Source: Charina bottae
Taxonomy: Eukaryota; Chordata; Lepidosauria; Squamata; Charinaidae
Reading direction: 5' to 3'
Assembly: GCA_023362775.1 (NCBI GenBank)
Contig: JALMGJ010000005.1
Location: 37,691,463-37,755,462, forward strand
Length of the DNA stretch: 64,000 nucleotides
Part shown: piece by piece, positions 10,663 to 21,901 of the stretch
Numbering within the stretch: position 1 is the stretch's first letter
Layout: every line of letters starts with the position of its first letter
Translations under genes and position numbers: made by a program
Notes under the pieces: generated by a model
What the model saw: only the letters and a program-made list of their open reading frames with translations
Databases searched by the model: none
What the model was told of the DNA's origin: nothing

Positions 10663-11214
10663 CTGGAAAAAGATTAAATATACACCTCAAAATCACTGGC
10701 AAATCAGAAAAGGACTTATTGCATGTATAGATTAAAGAAAAAAACTCTTGAAATCTAACAGGTTTTGTATTACATAACTTGTAATAATGTATTACATTTG
10801 TTGATGCTTGTAAAATATGTATATAGTGTTTTTAGACTGCATATGCATTAATGAAATTCTTAAAATCTAGAACACAGATTACAACAATGATCTATTGCAA
10901 TGTCATCTGTAAAGACATTAAAGATAGAAGTAGACACAAGGAATATCTTCCAAAGATCTTCAAACTCAGGAGGAGGTTCCAACCTCGAATTAGTATGCTA
11001 AAGGATGCCAGTGGACAAATAAAAACTGATTCAAAGAAGATCAAACAAAGACGGAAGGAATATACTGAAATATACAGTAAGAATCTCAACATCCAAGAAA
11101 CTTTAGAAGATATTCTCTATTTACAAGAACCTCTAGAATTAGATGATGAATTTAGATCAGCATTCAGTTCATTACCAAGTCAGAAAGGTACAGGAATTGT
11201 TGGAATATCTACAG

Positions 11215-11737
11215 CAGAGCTTTCCAAGCTGTGTGTCACGACACAAAAGTGTGTCGCCACACACAGCGTGGTGTGTCACCACACCACCCGGAAGCGGCGG
11301 TGCGTGCGTGCACGGCGGCAGCAGCAGCAGCGGCGCGGGATCAGTGGTTCCGCGTTTTAGCGGAGGCTGCCGCCGCCGCTGTACACGCGCGTGCCGCCGC
11401 ACGCCCCCCCGCGCCGCCGCCGTGCATGCGCGCACTGCCGCACGCCCCCCGCGCCGCCGCCGTGCATGCGCGCGCTGCCGCACGCCCCCCGCGCCGCCGC
11501 CGTGCATGCGCGCGCTGCCGCACGCCCCCCGCGCCGCCGCCGTGCATGCGCGTGCTGCCGCACCCCCCCGCGCCGCCACCGTGCATGCGCGCGCTGCCGC
11601 ACGCCCCCCTGCGCCGCCGCCGTGCACACGCACGCCGCCGCACACACCCCACACTGCCTCTGTGCACACGCCGCCGCTGCACTGCCGCCGCCGCCGTTGC
11701 TGGTGTGTCGCCAGCGGCAGCACTTTGGAAAGCCCTG
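11215..11737. mobile_element. Non-autonomous hAT element A1 with CpG-dense 40-bp tandem array
   Basis: It starts cagagctttccaagctg and ends actttggaaagccctg. Flanks are atctacag on both sides (11207-11214, 11738-11745). The interior (about 11385-11665) is a tandem array of a roughly 40-bp unit (gccgcacgcccc...gccgtgcatgcgcgcgct). Long Ala/Arg/Pro/Gly frames on both strands result from this composition. Confidence 0.9.
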
Positions 11738-11745
11738 ATCTACAG

Positions 11746-11982
11746 CATAGCTTTCCAAACTGTGTGTCGTGACACATTAGTGTGTCACGACAAAACCCAG
11801 AAGTGCTGATGGCGCGTCACTGCCACCCCTGCGGCGGCGCGTGCAGCAACAGTAGTGGTGCGTGCGGTGGCAGCGGCGCACCAACAGCGCTTCTGGGTTT
11901 TAGCGCGAAACACGAAGCCGCCGCTGCTGCCGTGCACACCACCGCCGGTGTTTCGCCAATGGCGGGACTTTGGAAAGCACTG
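11746..11982. mobile_element. Non-autonomous hAT element B1, in tandem with A1
   Basis: It starts catagctttccaaactg and ends actttggaaagcactg, and is bounded by the same 8-mer atctacag (11738-11745, 11983-11990). The order is therefore 8-mer, A1, 8-mer, B1, 8-mer. Its 5' terminus has CATAG where relatives have CAGAG. Confidence 0.9.
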
Positions 11983-12284
11983 ATCTACAGAAATATGGCA
12001 AGCAACAGAAGAATACTATGCCAGCAAATCTGGAAAATGAGATAGTGGCCAACAGACTGGAAGAAGCGGTCTACATATCATTATCAAAGAAAGGAGACTT
12101 AACAGAGTGTGCAAACTATTGCACAATATTCTTAATTTCACATGCTAGCAAAATAATGCTTAGGATCATGCAGTACAGCCCTACATGGAAAGAAAGATGC
12201 CAGATGTTCAAGTTGGTTTTAGAAAAGATCAAGGAATAAGATACATTATTGCTGATGCATGATTGGATTAAGGTGTAATAATAA

Positions 12285-12530
12285 TAATAATAATAGTTAT
12301 TATATTATTTATTAAGTTTTTATGCCGCCTGACTCCCAATGACTCTGGGCGGCTCACAAGTAAAAACATTAAAAACAAGAAAAAAATACAATAATAGACA
12401 CAAATAAAAAAAAAAGATGTTACCCTTAGGTAACAACCACCAGACAGGAACAAAAGAGAAACAAACCCACACAATCAAAAGGGGACTTCACTCACCCTCA
12501 CCAAAGGCCAAAGAAAGCCAAAGAATATTA
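12285..12530 (-). mobile_element. L2/CR1-type LINE or SINE 3' end
   Basis: The segment atgccgcctgactcccaatgactctgggcggctc is the inverted 3' terminal motif shared by L2/CR1-mobilised elements; a (taa)n run sits at its left end. It splits the Bov-B copy. Confidence 0.55.
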
Positions 12531-12644
12531 AAAAGAAATCAATATGTGCTTCACTGAGTACAAAAAGTGCTTTGATTGTGTCGACCATGTCAAATTGTGG
12601 AATGTCCTAAGGAAAATGGGTATGCAATGCCCTGCTCAATTTAG

Positions 12645-12852
12645 GAATCCAAATTAAACTATCCATAACAGATAGCTGTCTAGCCTTTGTCGGAATACAT
12701 CCAATGATGGGAAGTCCACAGACTCTCTGAGTAATTGATTCCATGTCAAACCATTAATTAGGCTTCCAACTACTATGAAGTCTTGTGGGAGCAAAATTTT
12801 CAAATACAGTCCCAGCAAACTCCCTAATAGCCCTGTCCCAATCACTGTGATG
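12645..12852. mobile_element. CR1-like fragment
   Basis: Phrases such as tccaatgatgggaagtccac and gattccatgtcaaaccatta resemble CR1 terminal regions; a related stretch lies at 13795-14030. No frame is present. Confidence 0.45.
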
Positions 12853-12860
12853 CAGTAGAC

Positions 12861-12990
12861 CAGGGCTTTCCAAAGTTTTTCCCGCGGCGACACACCAACT
12901 GGTTGGTGTGTCGCCGTGGGAAAACCTGGAAGCGCTGATGATGATCAGCGCTTCCGGGTTGTGTCGCGACACACAGTTTGGAAAGCTCTG
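12861..12990. mobile_element. Short palindromic hAT (Buster-type) MITE, 130 bp
   Basis: The 8-bp duplication cagtagac flanks it (12853-12860, 12991-12998). Its termini are cagggctttccaaag / cagtttggaaagctctg. The inside is two inverted hairpins: ggtgtgtcgcc against ggcgacacacc, and gcgctgat against atcagcgc. Confidence 0.93.
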
Positions 12991-13542
12991 CAGTAGACAG
13001 TCCATCAATTATATAAGTTTAGTGATATCAGAGCTTTAAAGATAAGAACTGGCTATTTGAGCAATGTTTGGAGATGGGCAAGGACATGAGCCAAATTTTA
13101 AAGATGCAGAAAAACATATTCCCAACATGCTATTTTAATTAGTAATGTAACAGCTGCACTTTGTTCTTTCCAAGCAGTTTTCAAAGAGAATCCCACATTA
13201 ATTGCATTCAGTTGCACTAAATTTCTTTCATAAGTAGGACTGGGAAGGAAAACGTGGTAAACCACTTCTATCCTGTTCTAAAAAAACCCTGTATGGATAT
13301 GCCTATGTAGCCACAAAGAATCATTTTATTAATTGATTATAACTATGAACAACTGAGCAAAAATTTGTAAAAAAGCAAACCGGATGGGAAAGATAATGAA
13401 GAATTAAATAGTTGAAACAAATCGATGCCAGTTAGCCAACCTGGATTTGTCTTACTGCTGACACTGGTCGTGTTTCAATCTCACTATGAATCATGAAACT
13501 TTGCATAGAGAAATGCTAACATTGTACATGCAGCCGACGTAC

Positions 13543-13617
13543 CGTAGTAATGTAGCGAGAATGAAATTCTGGGGCATCCTTTAGAAATGTCAGTCCTGGG
13601 TGAGTTTCAACTATATC
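13543..13617 (-). CDS. PPP2R3A: PPP2R3A exon (DIVETHPGLTFLKDAPEF)
   Basis: A 25-codon, phase-0 exon between TTTCAG and GTACGT, too short for an ORF scan. It encodes DIVETHPGLTFLKDAPEF followed by HSRYITT, near-invariant in this family. Confidence 0.96.
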
Positions 13618-14033
13618 CTGAAAGACACCGAAATGATTAAATACAGAAAAATGCCATAACATTTTTAAACTAGCACAGTACCTAAAGGGAAGCTAGGGAA
13701 AAGTAAAATGAAAATTTCCCACATGATAAACTATGCTAACTTGCTTTAACCATGTAGAAACGAGGAAAGATGGAATGATGGACTTTCCCTCCTCTTTTTG
13801 CCACACCGCTGAATCATAAAACCTTGGCCCTGGGAAGGGCCAATTAGGCTATCAAACACAATTCCCTGATCAATGCAAGAATCCAATTTAAAGAATCAAT
13901 GACAAATGGATATCCTGCCTCAGTTTGAATTCTTCCAGTGAAGGGGCGCTACCTCAGTAATTGGTTCTATTGTCAAACTATTTTTACCATTATGAGCTCT
14001 AGGCTGGAATCCCAAAGGACCGGTCAAACCTAC
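13618..14033. other. PPP2R3A: PPP2R3A intron with CR1-like remnant
   Basis: About 13795-14030 resembles CR1 terminal sequence (caatgacaaatggatatcctgcc). Otherwise nothing is recognised. Confidence 0.45.
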
Positions 14034-14136
14034 CTGCAGTATTGGGATGAAATCTTCTTGTTCCAAAGAGTTACAGCTGGGCTTTGCTAAAAGGCAAATG
14101 AATTTTGATGCATCATCATGACAGCTGTATAGTATC
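14034..14136 (-). CDS. PPP2R3A: PPP2R3A exon (HDDASKFICLLAKP)
   Basis: A 103-nt exon between TTTGTAG and GTAGGT. It encodes ILYSCHDDASKFICLLAKP then SCNSLEQEDFIPILQ. The first base completes the Lys codon of the exon at 19084. Compared with mammals the residues just before HDDASKF differ (YSC for NNH), a mild oddity. Confidence 0.95.
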
Positions 14137-14850
14137 CTACAAAGGAGAAATAAGACTGTAAGGGTATTCCTATCAATCTGAGTTTCCAAAGAAGGAAAAA
14201 CATTCTATGGTTTCGGCTTAATTCAGCATTTCCCAATCTTGGCACCTTTCAAATGTGGACATGAACTGCCAAAGTTCTCAGCATACTATTTGGGGAATTC
14301 TAGGATCTGAAGTCTATAAATCCAGAGGGCACTCAAGCTGAGGAAGGCTGCCATAACCTTTTCATCAACACCTATAATATAGAGCCCAGGCTACATGTTA
14401 CATTCAAAACAGTCTTGCCTGTAAATGCAAGGTTATTGTTGCTTCACATATGGCAATAATAAGAAAAATGACAAAAATAACTAAACTAGGCACAATATTT
14501 TATATATTGTATCTAGCTATATCTATATATCTTTATGCGCATGTATGCATGTACAGTATGTCAGCCCCACTATGTAGACAAAACCAAGAAATCAACTCCA
14601 CACGAAGACTAAAACTATTATTATTAATATTGGCTATAGTAACAGAATCTTACAAGTCTGACTGTGCTTTATTCTCCTCCCCGCCCCCCGCCCCCAATAC
14701 TCATGTGAATTAGGGAGTCTTCAACCTGAGTGTATTGAGCATGCCTTCCTCTTGTTTTGGATTTAAGCCATGTTCTTTCCCTTGTTGCTTTGGTAACAGA
14801 TCTGGCCTAACTCCATCAAGGTCATCTTCCTAACTCCCTACAACATGTAC

Positions 14851-14885
14851 AGGTAGGTAGGTAGGTAGGTAGGTAGGTAGATGAT

Positions 14886-14965
<80 letters not shown>

Positions 14966-14976
14966 GATAGATAGAG
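14851..14976. repeat. (GTAG)n followed by (GATA)n microsatellite
   Basis: About 7 gtag units (14851-14880) precede about 20 gata units (14887-14976), with two gatgata interruptions. Confidence 0.97.
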
Positions 14977-15536
14977 GTCTGCCTTCTTTCCTTCCTTCCT
15001 TGATTCAATATGGAGTTGCCACAGGTGGGAAATCGTTAAGCTCTTTCCCAAGCTATATAATTCAGGAGCCCACCCCCGGCCCACAACCCCATGGAAAAAA
15101 TACAGAGTTAAAAAGAATAGAGCAACTTCTACTGACATAATGCCAGTTGAGGGCTAGTACTTTATGTATTGTACAAAGATTCATTTTTGTCTATTAGAAA
15201 GTACATAAATTAACATAAGAACATTGGGATCAAAATGTATATTTTTGTCTTACAAATGTCTTACAATATAGATTTCTTTGATTTGGAAATTGATATGCTG
15301 ACCTTTAAAATTGGATTTGTCAATGCAACATATAATCAAACAACTTAAGAATGATAAAAACTATAAACAAAAACATGAAATGTAAACTAAACTAAGCAGC
15401 CTAAAACAGACTAGTAAAAACAGCATAAAATCTAGAAAATACTGAACAACCATTAAAACAATCAGTTAAAAAAGCTTCATATAGAAATTTTATGTTATAG
15501 AAGGATAAATCATCTACCAATAACTCTGAAAACCAA

Positions 15537-16060
15537 TTGTCTCCTGTACTTTTTAACATGTACATGAAGTCATTGGAGAATGTCATCAATCAACATGGGG
15601 TCATGTATCATCAGTATGCTGATGATACTCAGCTGTGCATCTCAACTCCAGGTTGAATAGAAGATGCTCTGTTGACGGCCCACACCTATGGACACACATC
15701 TTCTTCCCTTTGGTAATTCAGGAAAGGCATCAAGATCAGGTTGTTTCTGAAAGCCTTTGGGAAGTGAAGTGGAGATGGCCCCTTGCAAGTTGTGACTGTT
15801 TATAGTGGAATAATGTTTTTTCAGTTTTTCTTACTTGTTTTCTTATTTCTAATATTACTTTGTAAAGAAAAAAACTCCAAATAAAGTGGTTTCTTTATAT
15901 ACTGTATAGAGTTCTTGGGAGTCAGAGAGCATATAAATTTAATAATAAATAAATAAATAGTTATAGTCTCATTATGAAGATGGAGTGTATGCTGCTTAGA
16001 GTTGGATATAATTAGAGTTGGATACAAGTGGCATATAAGCCTATTAAATAAATAATAAAT
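15537..16060 (+). mobile_element. L2-like LINE fragment (RT motif C and 3' end)
   Basis: The plus-strand reading gives LFNMYMKSLENVINQHG and YHQYADDTQLCISTPG, the YADD box of L2 reverse transcriptase, then a jump to 3' sequence ending near the (aaat)n tract at 15940-15960. Internal parts are deleted. Confidence 0.75.
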
Positions 16061-16334
16061 TGGAGTTCTACACTGATCCATTAAAATCTATGAACATTTT
16101 GCAACTGATATCACTGATTGGCAGGTTGACTGAAAGTTAAAGCAAGACAAATTCAGATTAGACATTCAGCAACAGCAATACACTATTAACATGACTCCAC
16201 TGGGATCCAATATTTTTAATAATAAAAATTATTAACATCAGTCTACTTAAATAGATTCTATCACTTCAACCATATATCACTTCAATCAAGATTAGGCATC
16301 TAAATTCTAAGCCAGATACAGGAATTTCTGAGTA

Positions 16335-17539
16335 CAGGCAGTCCTCATTTAGGTACCACAATTGGGACCAGTCACTAAGCAAAGTGGTCGCTAAGTGAAA
16401 AATAACATGACCAAGACTATGCTTATGATTTTACTTCAGCTTTCCTTTGCTTTACAGCATCAGAAGGATACAACCCCAAACAGCCAGGTGACCCCAAACG
16501 GCGGGGAAGGTTTCCAGAACTTGACTCATGAGGAAGCTGGGTAAAAGGGCAAATGGAATGTGCTCACCCCGGTGCTGGGATAATTAGCAAGAAGACAACT
16601 GATGTTTGTATTTACATTCATTGGAGAGGAAGGGATTACAAGAGAGTAAGCAGGCACACAACAGGAATACACATTGAAAGGAAATACACATTGAAAAGAA
16701 AATAGGAGTAGGAAGGAGTATTAGGTATGTTCGCCGCCTTGAGTTATTTATAAAAATAAAAAAGGCGGGATAGAAAATAAATAAACAAACAAACAAACAA
16801 ACAAACAAATACATGCACTAGCACCGCTTGTTTGCCTAGTGCGCTCCCAGCTATGAGCCACCAGCTGCTTAGGAGGCAAACAAAAGCCTTTAATGTGAAA
16901 CTGATTAGGGTCTTGTCAGTGTTAGGCAGCAGCTGCAGCTGGCTAATCAACCAATTAAGGTCACAGAGCTGAGCTTGTTAACTTGCAGTTAGCACTTTTT
17001 AGGGATCTGCTGCATTGCAGAGAAAAACAGCTTAGGAAGAGATCACTTGTTTAGGCAATCTCTCTGCTCTGCAAAGGAGGGAAAAAAAGAATGGGTCAGA
17101 CCACAAATACTGACTGTAATGGCGAACACATGACTGAGAGTGCGATGGAATGTGCCCCTGAAGAGGAGGGTGATGTGATGGAGCTGGGAGTTGAGGGGGC
17201 AGAGAGCGCATTCCAGGCTGATAAGCGCACTAACAGCATGGAAAGGGGGGGGGGCAAGGAAGAGAGTTAGGCTGGCTCCGCCCTAGATTCCCAAGGGTAT
17301 TTTTCCCCTTAGCTCAGTTTAGGAACTTTTAGTCTGGCAAGATTCTGTGTATGGTAGAAACAATAAAGATACTAGAGTTGAACTTCGACTCAGTGCTGTT
17401 TCTTCGCCAATTTCCCTGACAGAGAGAGAGATGCTGCGAAGGTTGTAAATGTAGGCATTGGTTGCATAGTTACTTTTTCATCTCTGTCATAACTGCAAAT
17501 GGTCACTGTCCGAGGCAGTCACTAAATGAGGACTACCTG
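16335..17539. mobile_element. DNA transposon with TA target duplication, interrupted
   Basis: Inverted termini caggcagtcctcatttag (start) and ctaaatgaggactacctg (end) are bracketed by TA on each side. The TA duplication suggests a Tc1/mariner-like family. The interior is split by a SINE 3' end (about 16697-16810) and possibly by an LTR (16914-17421). No transposase was found. Confidence 0.7.
16914..17421 (+). mobile_element. Possible LTR fragment nested in the TA-transposon
   Basis: It begins TGTCAGTG and ends TTCCCTGACA; an AATAAAG polyadenylation-like signal sits at about 17361. The last 60 bp resemble the U5 end of the solo LTR at 47632-47873 read on its own strand. I do not see a target duplication. 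A 59-codon frame from 17091 ends at 17270; its role is unknown. Confidence 0.35.
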
Positions 17540-18056
17540 TAAACAGTTATGATCTCTGTTATGTAAAAGTCTGTTTCACTTAAAAGTGAAATCATTTTTC
17601 TTTGCCCTACGTGGATCAAGTAATATCTTCAGGGAACAAAAACATAAGTTTTTTTTTCCCTCCCTGGTTCTATGCTGCTTTATCTGAACTGGAACAAAGC
17701 TGGTATCTTCTTTTGCAGCACCACAGCTCTGCAGGCATTGCAAGCACTTCGTTTTCCCTATGGTGGGAACTTTCATCTCACTTAACTCCCTGTTTCAGAC
17801 CATCTCTAATATGCTATTATTTCACAGGGGAAAGTGGCTTGGCAGCTTTACAGCCTCCCCTCATAGCAACCACACAGATTTGTTTTGCATAGAGAAAACA
17901 GATGCTCATAATGTGAACCAAGAACATGGATCGAGGGTGATGTTAGCAATTTATTTTCTTCCCTTTTTGTGTGAAGTGGGAATAAAGGAATTTTTTTCCT
18001 CTGAAACCTGCAGAAATTTGCAGCACAGTCCTCTCAGCACAGTCCTCTCTGAATTA

Positions 18057-18396
18057 GGGGCGTGGTGGCTCAGCGGGTAAGACGCCAGGTTTGTCGATCG
18101 GAAGATCGCAAGTTTGGAGGTTCAAATCCCTAGCCCTGCGTGCAGAGTGAGCTCCCGCACTAGCTCCAGCTCTTGCCAACCTAGCAATTCGAAAGCATGC
18201 AAATGCAAGTAGATGAATAGGTACCACTTCGGTGGGAAGGTAACAGCGTTCCACGCGCGTCATGCTGGCCACATGACTGTGGAAGCATCTTTGGACAACG
18301 CTGGCTCTTCGGCTAACAAACGGAGATGAGCACCGGCCCCTAGAGTCGGACACGACTGCACAAATGTGCGGGGGGAACCTTTACCTTTACCTTTTA
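18057..18396 (+). mobile_element. Sauria SINE, full length
   Basis: Starts ggggcgtggtggctcagcgg (pol III A box) with B box ggttcaaatccc, a conserved middle, then gagtcggacacgactg, the Bov-B-type 3' motif, and an (acctttt)n tail. The 13-bp duplication cctctctgaatta is perfect (18044-18056, 18397-18409). Confidence 0.95.
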
Positions 18397-19083
18397 CCTC
18401 TCTGAATTATATTTTATTCTACACAGACTTAGCATTTTGAAATCAATGGATATAAAAGGGATATCTGCTGGCCTTAAATCACTTTTGAGGAGGTGGGGAA
18501 TAGAGGCAGCATGGAGGTGCCCTTAAAGAAGACAGTGCTGGAATCTAGAAGATGGTGGTGGAGATGCTAAAAATAATTTAAGAGGCAGGGAAGACATCAG
18601 TGATCTAAGAAAACCTTGGGAAGCAGTTGTTGAAAGTGTACTAACATTATAAGTGGGTGGGAGAAGGGAATGTAGGGCTGGGTTGGAGAAGATCGTTGAG
18701 AGAACTGAGGAAAGCAGTGGTGGAATGCAGAATCCTAGCAGGAGGACTGAAGAGGGAAGGTTGAAGATCCTAACAAGGAAGTGAAAGAATCCCAGCCTAA
18801 AGGCTGGGGTAGATGAGGGGAGGTTTTGGAAACCTCAGCAGGGTAGGTTAGGGGATCCTGTTAAAGAAGAGCCAGATAAAATAGTCAAGGAACTGGAAGG
18901 AAAGCATTTCATACACTCATAGACACGTACAGAAAAGGGACATTCTCAGCATGTTCTAATTGCATATAATTATCATGACAACTAATAGTAGTACCCTGGA
19001 CATTCCTTCAAAATTATAAATACCTAGAGCACAAATAAGTTGGAGATCCCTGCTTTAAGAGAATATTTTTATACTGTGCTCAC

Positions 19084-19187
19084 TTTCTCCACATGGCCAC
19101 AAATGAATGTACAGATACAAATCCTGTCTGCTCTCCTCCAGATGCATTGAACATGGGAGCTTTCCAGTATAGGGGACAGCAGCATAT
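19084..19187 (-). CDS. PPP2R3A: PPP2R3A exon (CPLYWKAPMF)
   Basis: A 104-nt exon between TTTACAG and GTGAGC. It encodes ICCCPLYWKAPMFNASGG then EQTGFVSVHSFVAMWRK, matching the family's C-x-C-P-L-Y-W-K-A-P-x-F core. It ends two bases into a codon finished by exon 14034-14136. Confidence 0.96.
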
Positions 19188-20269
19188 CTGTAAAAAGTAC
19201 AAAACAAAATATTAATGTTAATGTTAACAAAATAGTTAATATCCAGGAAAAGGCATTTTTTTTTCTCAAGACATTTTAATAGAACATATTGGAAAATAAA
19301 ACCCAGGCAAACTATATATAGTGCATTATATAGTTGAGTTGAATCTCACAGACTTATTGCTTAAATTATGGTTTTATTATTAGAACTATTATTTAAACAA
19401 TAGTTCTTGCTACTGTGTAAATCTTTCATATATGAAACAATTTTGAGGCTTTAATCTCATTAATCATGCAATATAAGTTGCTTCAAACGTATTTTATTTG
19501 CATTTTTAAATGGATTAATGATCATGAAAGATTGTTCTGATGTCTACACTTGTTCTGATGTCTACATCACTTGTGTTGCATTGATATGACAACAATGAAC
19601 AGAAATACCCAATTCTCCAGTGCATTTTTAATTTTTTAATTACTATTGCTCCATTAAGTTGCATAAATTGGGTGTCTGTTCTTCATTATAACTCTCCTGG
19701 GTATAGAACTATCTCTTTCATCACTATTAGCAGGTGCCATATTTTAAAACTGGTCACATGGGTAGGTCAGGGGAAAAATAATATTCAGCAATAGCAGTAG
19801 GGAACTTTGTTGCTAATTTTCATTCCTATTGATTTCTATCACTGCCGGCTGTTGTTCAGGTGCAAATGTGAAGAACTTCTGGTTTCTCTTCTGCTAGATA
19901 AGAAACCTAGCAGTGATTTTGGATACATCAGAATTTAATATCACAAAGACAGATCACAGATGTTTTAAGAGGTCAAACTTGTATTTACCAATATCTCTTG
20001 ATAGAGTCAATTGATCTAATTAACATAAGGACAATGAAATTAAAATACTACTATTATTATTAGTAGTATTAAATTTATAAAATCACATTACACTATTACT
20101 AAAATCAGAATGAGACTGAACACCCAACCCCTCCCCTGCTCCTAAAAAAAGTATTATTTTCCCCTGAAGATAGATTTACTGTAGAAGTCTTTCTGTTATT
20201 TCTTTCTTTTTCATTTTCTCTGTTCTAATTTAGTTTGTATTAGTTCTTATTATTGCTTTAAAAACTTTT

Positions 20270-20302
<33 letters not shown>

Positions 20303-20755
20303 TACACACACACTGTGTATATATACAGTATATAAAAAGAAGATATATTTAGAAGTCTTTACCTATGGTGAAGATAAGATAAATCTAGTGGGGTTAACTC
20401 ATATTACCCTGTTGTTTCTTTCCCAAGAGGATCCACCAGAATCTATAGGTCCTTTCGCTTTGCTACCATCCAAAAGTGCCTTTCCAAGTAAATGCCTTCT
20501 GGTCTCATCTGGAGGATACTGCTTTCCTGATCATTCTCCAGTTCTAATCTAAACCTATAATGTTCAGATTTTTCTTAATCTAAAAAATCAACAAAGGCTC
20601 TTCGAAGTGTTTGCTCAATGACCAACACTTCTTGTTCCTTTCAGACGTTAGTTTGTGTCATTATTGGATACCAGCATTTGCATTCATTCATGGCTTCATA
20701 CCATAGACACAAAATAAAAGCTACTTCATCCAAAAATTTCCTTATTCTTTAAAAA

Positions 20756-20803
<48 letters not shown>

Positions 20804-20868
20804 TGCTATATTACAAAAGAGACCCCAACTTTGAATAACCCTTAAATTCAGGAAATAATTATGCTTAC
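19188..20868. other. PPP2R3A: PPP2R3A intron with simple repeats
   Basis: Contains (TA)n(CA)n near 20273-20330 and (ATT)n at 20757-20804. No transposon or exon is recognised. Confidence 0.55.
20757..20804. repeat. (ATT)n microsatellite
   Basis: About 15 uninterrupted tta/att units. Confidence 0.97.
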
Positions 20869-21129
20869 TTTTGTAATTTTCCCCATTTCATTATAGGGAA
20901 CTTTCTTATCTTCAAACTCTGAAAAGGCTGATTCGACTTTGATGATAATTTCCTCATGATTATTGCAGATATTGGGAAGTCCATAGGGAAAATAGAAACT
21001 TGGAATGTTTATGGACAAAGGAGCACCAACAGTTACTTTATTTGTGGACAGTAGAGACTGTGGGGTGATTGTCAAATTTGCAGGAGTTAGAGATGGTGTC
21101 ACTGTTTTTTTCTCTTGCTTGTTTTGGAC
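20869..21129 (-). CDS. PPP2R3A: PPP2R3A first exon shared by PR130 and PR72
   Basis: An 87-codon, phase-0 exon between TGTTTAG and GTAAGC. It begins VQNKQEKKTVTPSLTPAN, a Pro/Thr/Ser-rich linker, then APLSINIPSFYFPYGLPN and NHEEIIIKVESAF, ending NEMGKITK. Both alternative first coding exons end in phase 0 and can join here. Confidence 0.97.
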
Positions 21130-21896
21130 CTAAACATTAATAAATGAAATTACTATTTTTATACAATAAAATGTGAACAAGGAATGTAAGAAAAATTAGC
21201 CTTTCCAATGAACAAAACAAAGTTATGGTAAAAAAAACAAGCTGTGTGTATGCAGAACAGTCTTATCTATCAAAAAGGTACAACAGTATTAAAACATCTT
21301 GAAATGTGGGAAATTCCAGTTATATACAGACAATTCACCATATATGATTAAATACTTTAGCTGTACAGTATGTAACTTCTTTTAAATGCCGCACCTTACT
21401 GTACTACCACATTTTTCTAAGTTCTTAAAGAAGCATCCAATCAAATCTCTCCAAGACTGAAGACAAGCTTCAAGGTTCCAACAATGGAACTAAAGGACAG
21501 TCACTGAATCTCACCGACAAACTCGTAAATGTATTTATTGAGAAGCCTGATGTCCTTACATCCTGCTCTTCGTATGTTACGCTTTTGCTACCAGGAGTAC
21601 TCCTTCCTCTTTACAATTCCCTGCTTCGTTTCTCTTTATGGATGAAGTGTTTTGTCTGTGTCCTTGTTTCCTTTACTTTCCGACACGAAGGGCAGCGCAG
21701 GAGACTAGTTTTCTTTGACACTTATTTTGAAGCATTTTTATACTGTTTATGAGCATCCTTCTGGATTTTTTTTTCTTTACTGGATCTTGTCTGGGAACAA
21801 CTTCAATCTCCTTAGCCACCTTACTTTTAATAGTCAGCATTTGTTCCCCCACACATTTGAGATGTAGCATGAAATGTATACAATAAATAGAAATGC
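21130..21896. other. PPP2R3A: PPP2R3A intron between shared exon and chromovirus
   Basis: No exon is seen. Positions 21480-21890 contain a minus-strand basic frame of 65 codons and an AATAAA; it may be a decayed retrocopy or LTR piece, but I cannot name it. Confidence 0.4.
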
Positions 21897-21901
21897 CCAG
21901 G

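Larger units (their letters stand above)
10855..12640 (+). pseudogene. Bov-B-like RTE LINE ORF fragment, interrupted
   Basis: The frame at 10851-11206 encodes KDIKDRSRHKEYLPKIFKL and ...TELSKL-like LINE sequence. After the hAT pair it resumes near 11990 with LENEIVANRLEEAVYI, KKGDLTECANY and ISHASKIMLRIMQY. After an L2/CR1-like insertion it shows YKKCFDCVDHVKLWNVLRKM at about 12565-12625, the RT region typical of Bov-B. Frameshifts and two insertions make it dead. Bov-B is abundant in squamates. Confidence 0.8.
10663..13542. other. PPP2R3A: PPP2R3A intron filled with Bov-B, hAT and CR1 sequence
   Basis: Contains a broken Bov-B/RTE frame, a tandem pair of hAT elements inside it, an L2/CR1 3' end and a small hAT element. 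Nothing is recognised from about 13000 to 13542. Confidence 0.6.
14137..19083. other. PPP2R3A: PPP2R3A intron with microsatellites, L2, nested DNA transposon and Sauria SINE
   Basis: Recognised items are listed separately. The stretches 14137-14850, 15000-15535, 17545-18043 and 18410-19083 show nothing I can name. Confidence 0.5.

Noticed and set aside
11143..11809. Ala/Arg/Pro-rich frames on both strands
   Set aside because: Produced by the 40-bp CpG tandem array in hAT element A1.
14887..14976. Bkm-type sex-chromosome satellite
   Set aside because: GATA repeats are enriched on snake W chromosomes, but a single short array is found anywhere in squamate genomes.
21480..21890. Processed pseudogene on the minus strand
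   Set aside because: A short basic frame and an AATAAA are present, but I recognise no parent gene and see no poly-A tail or duplication.
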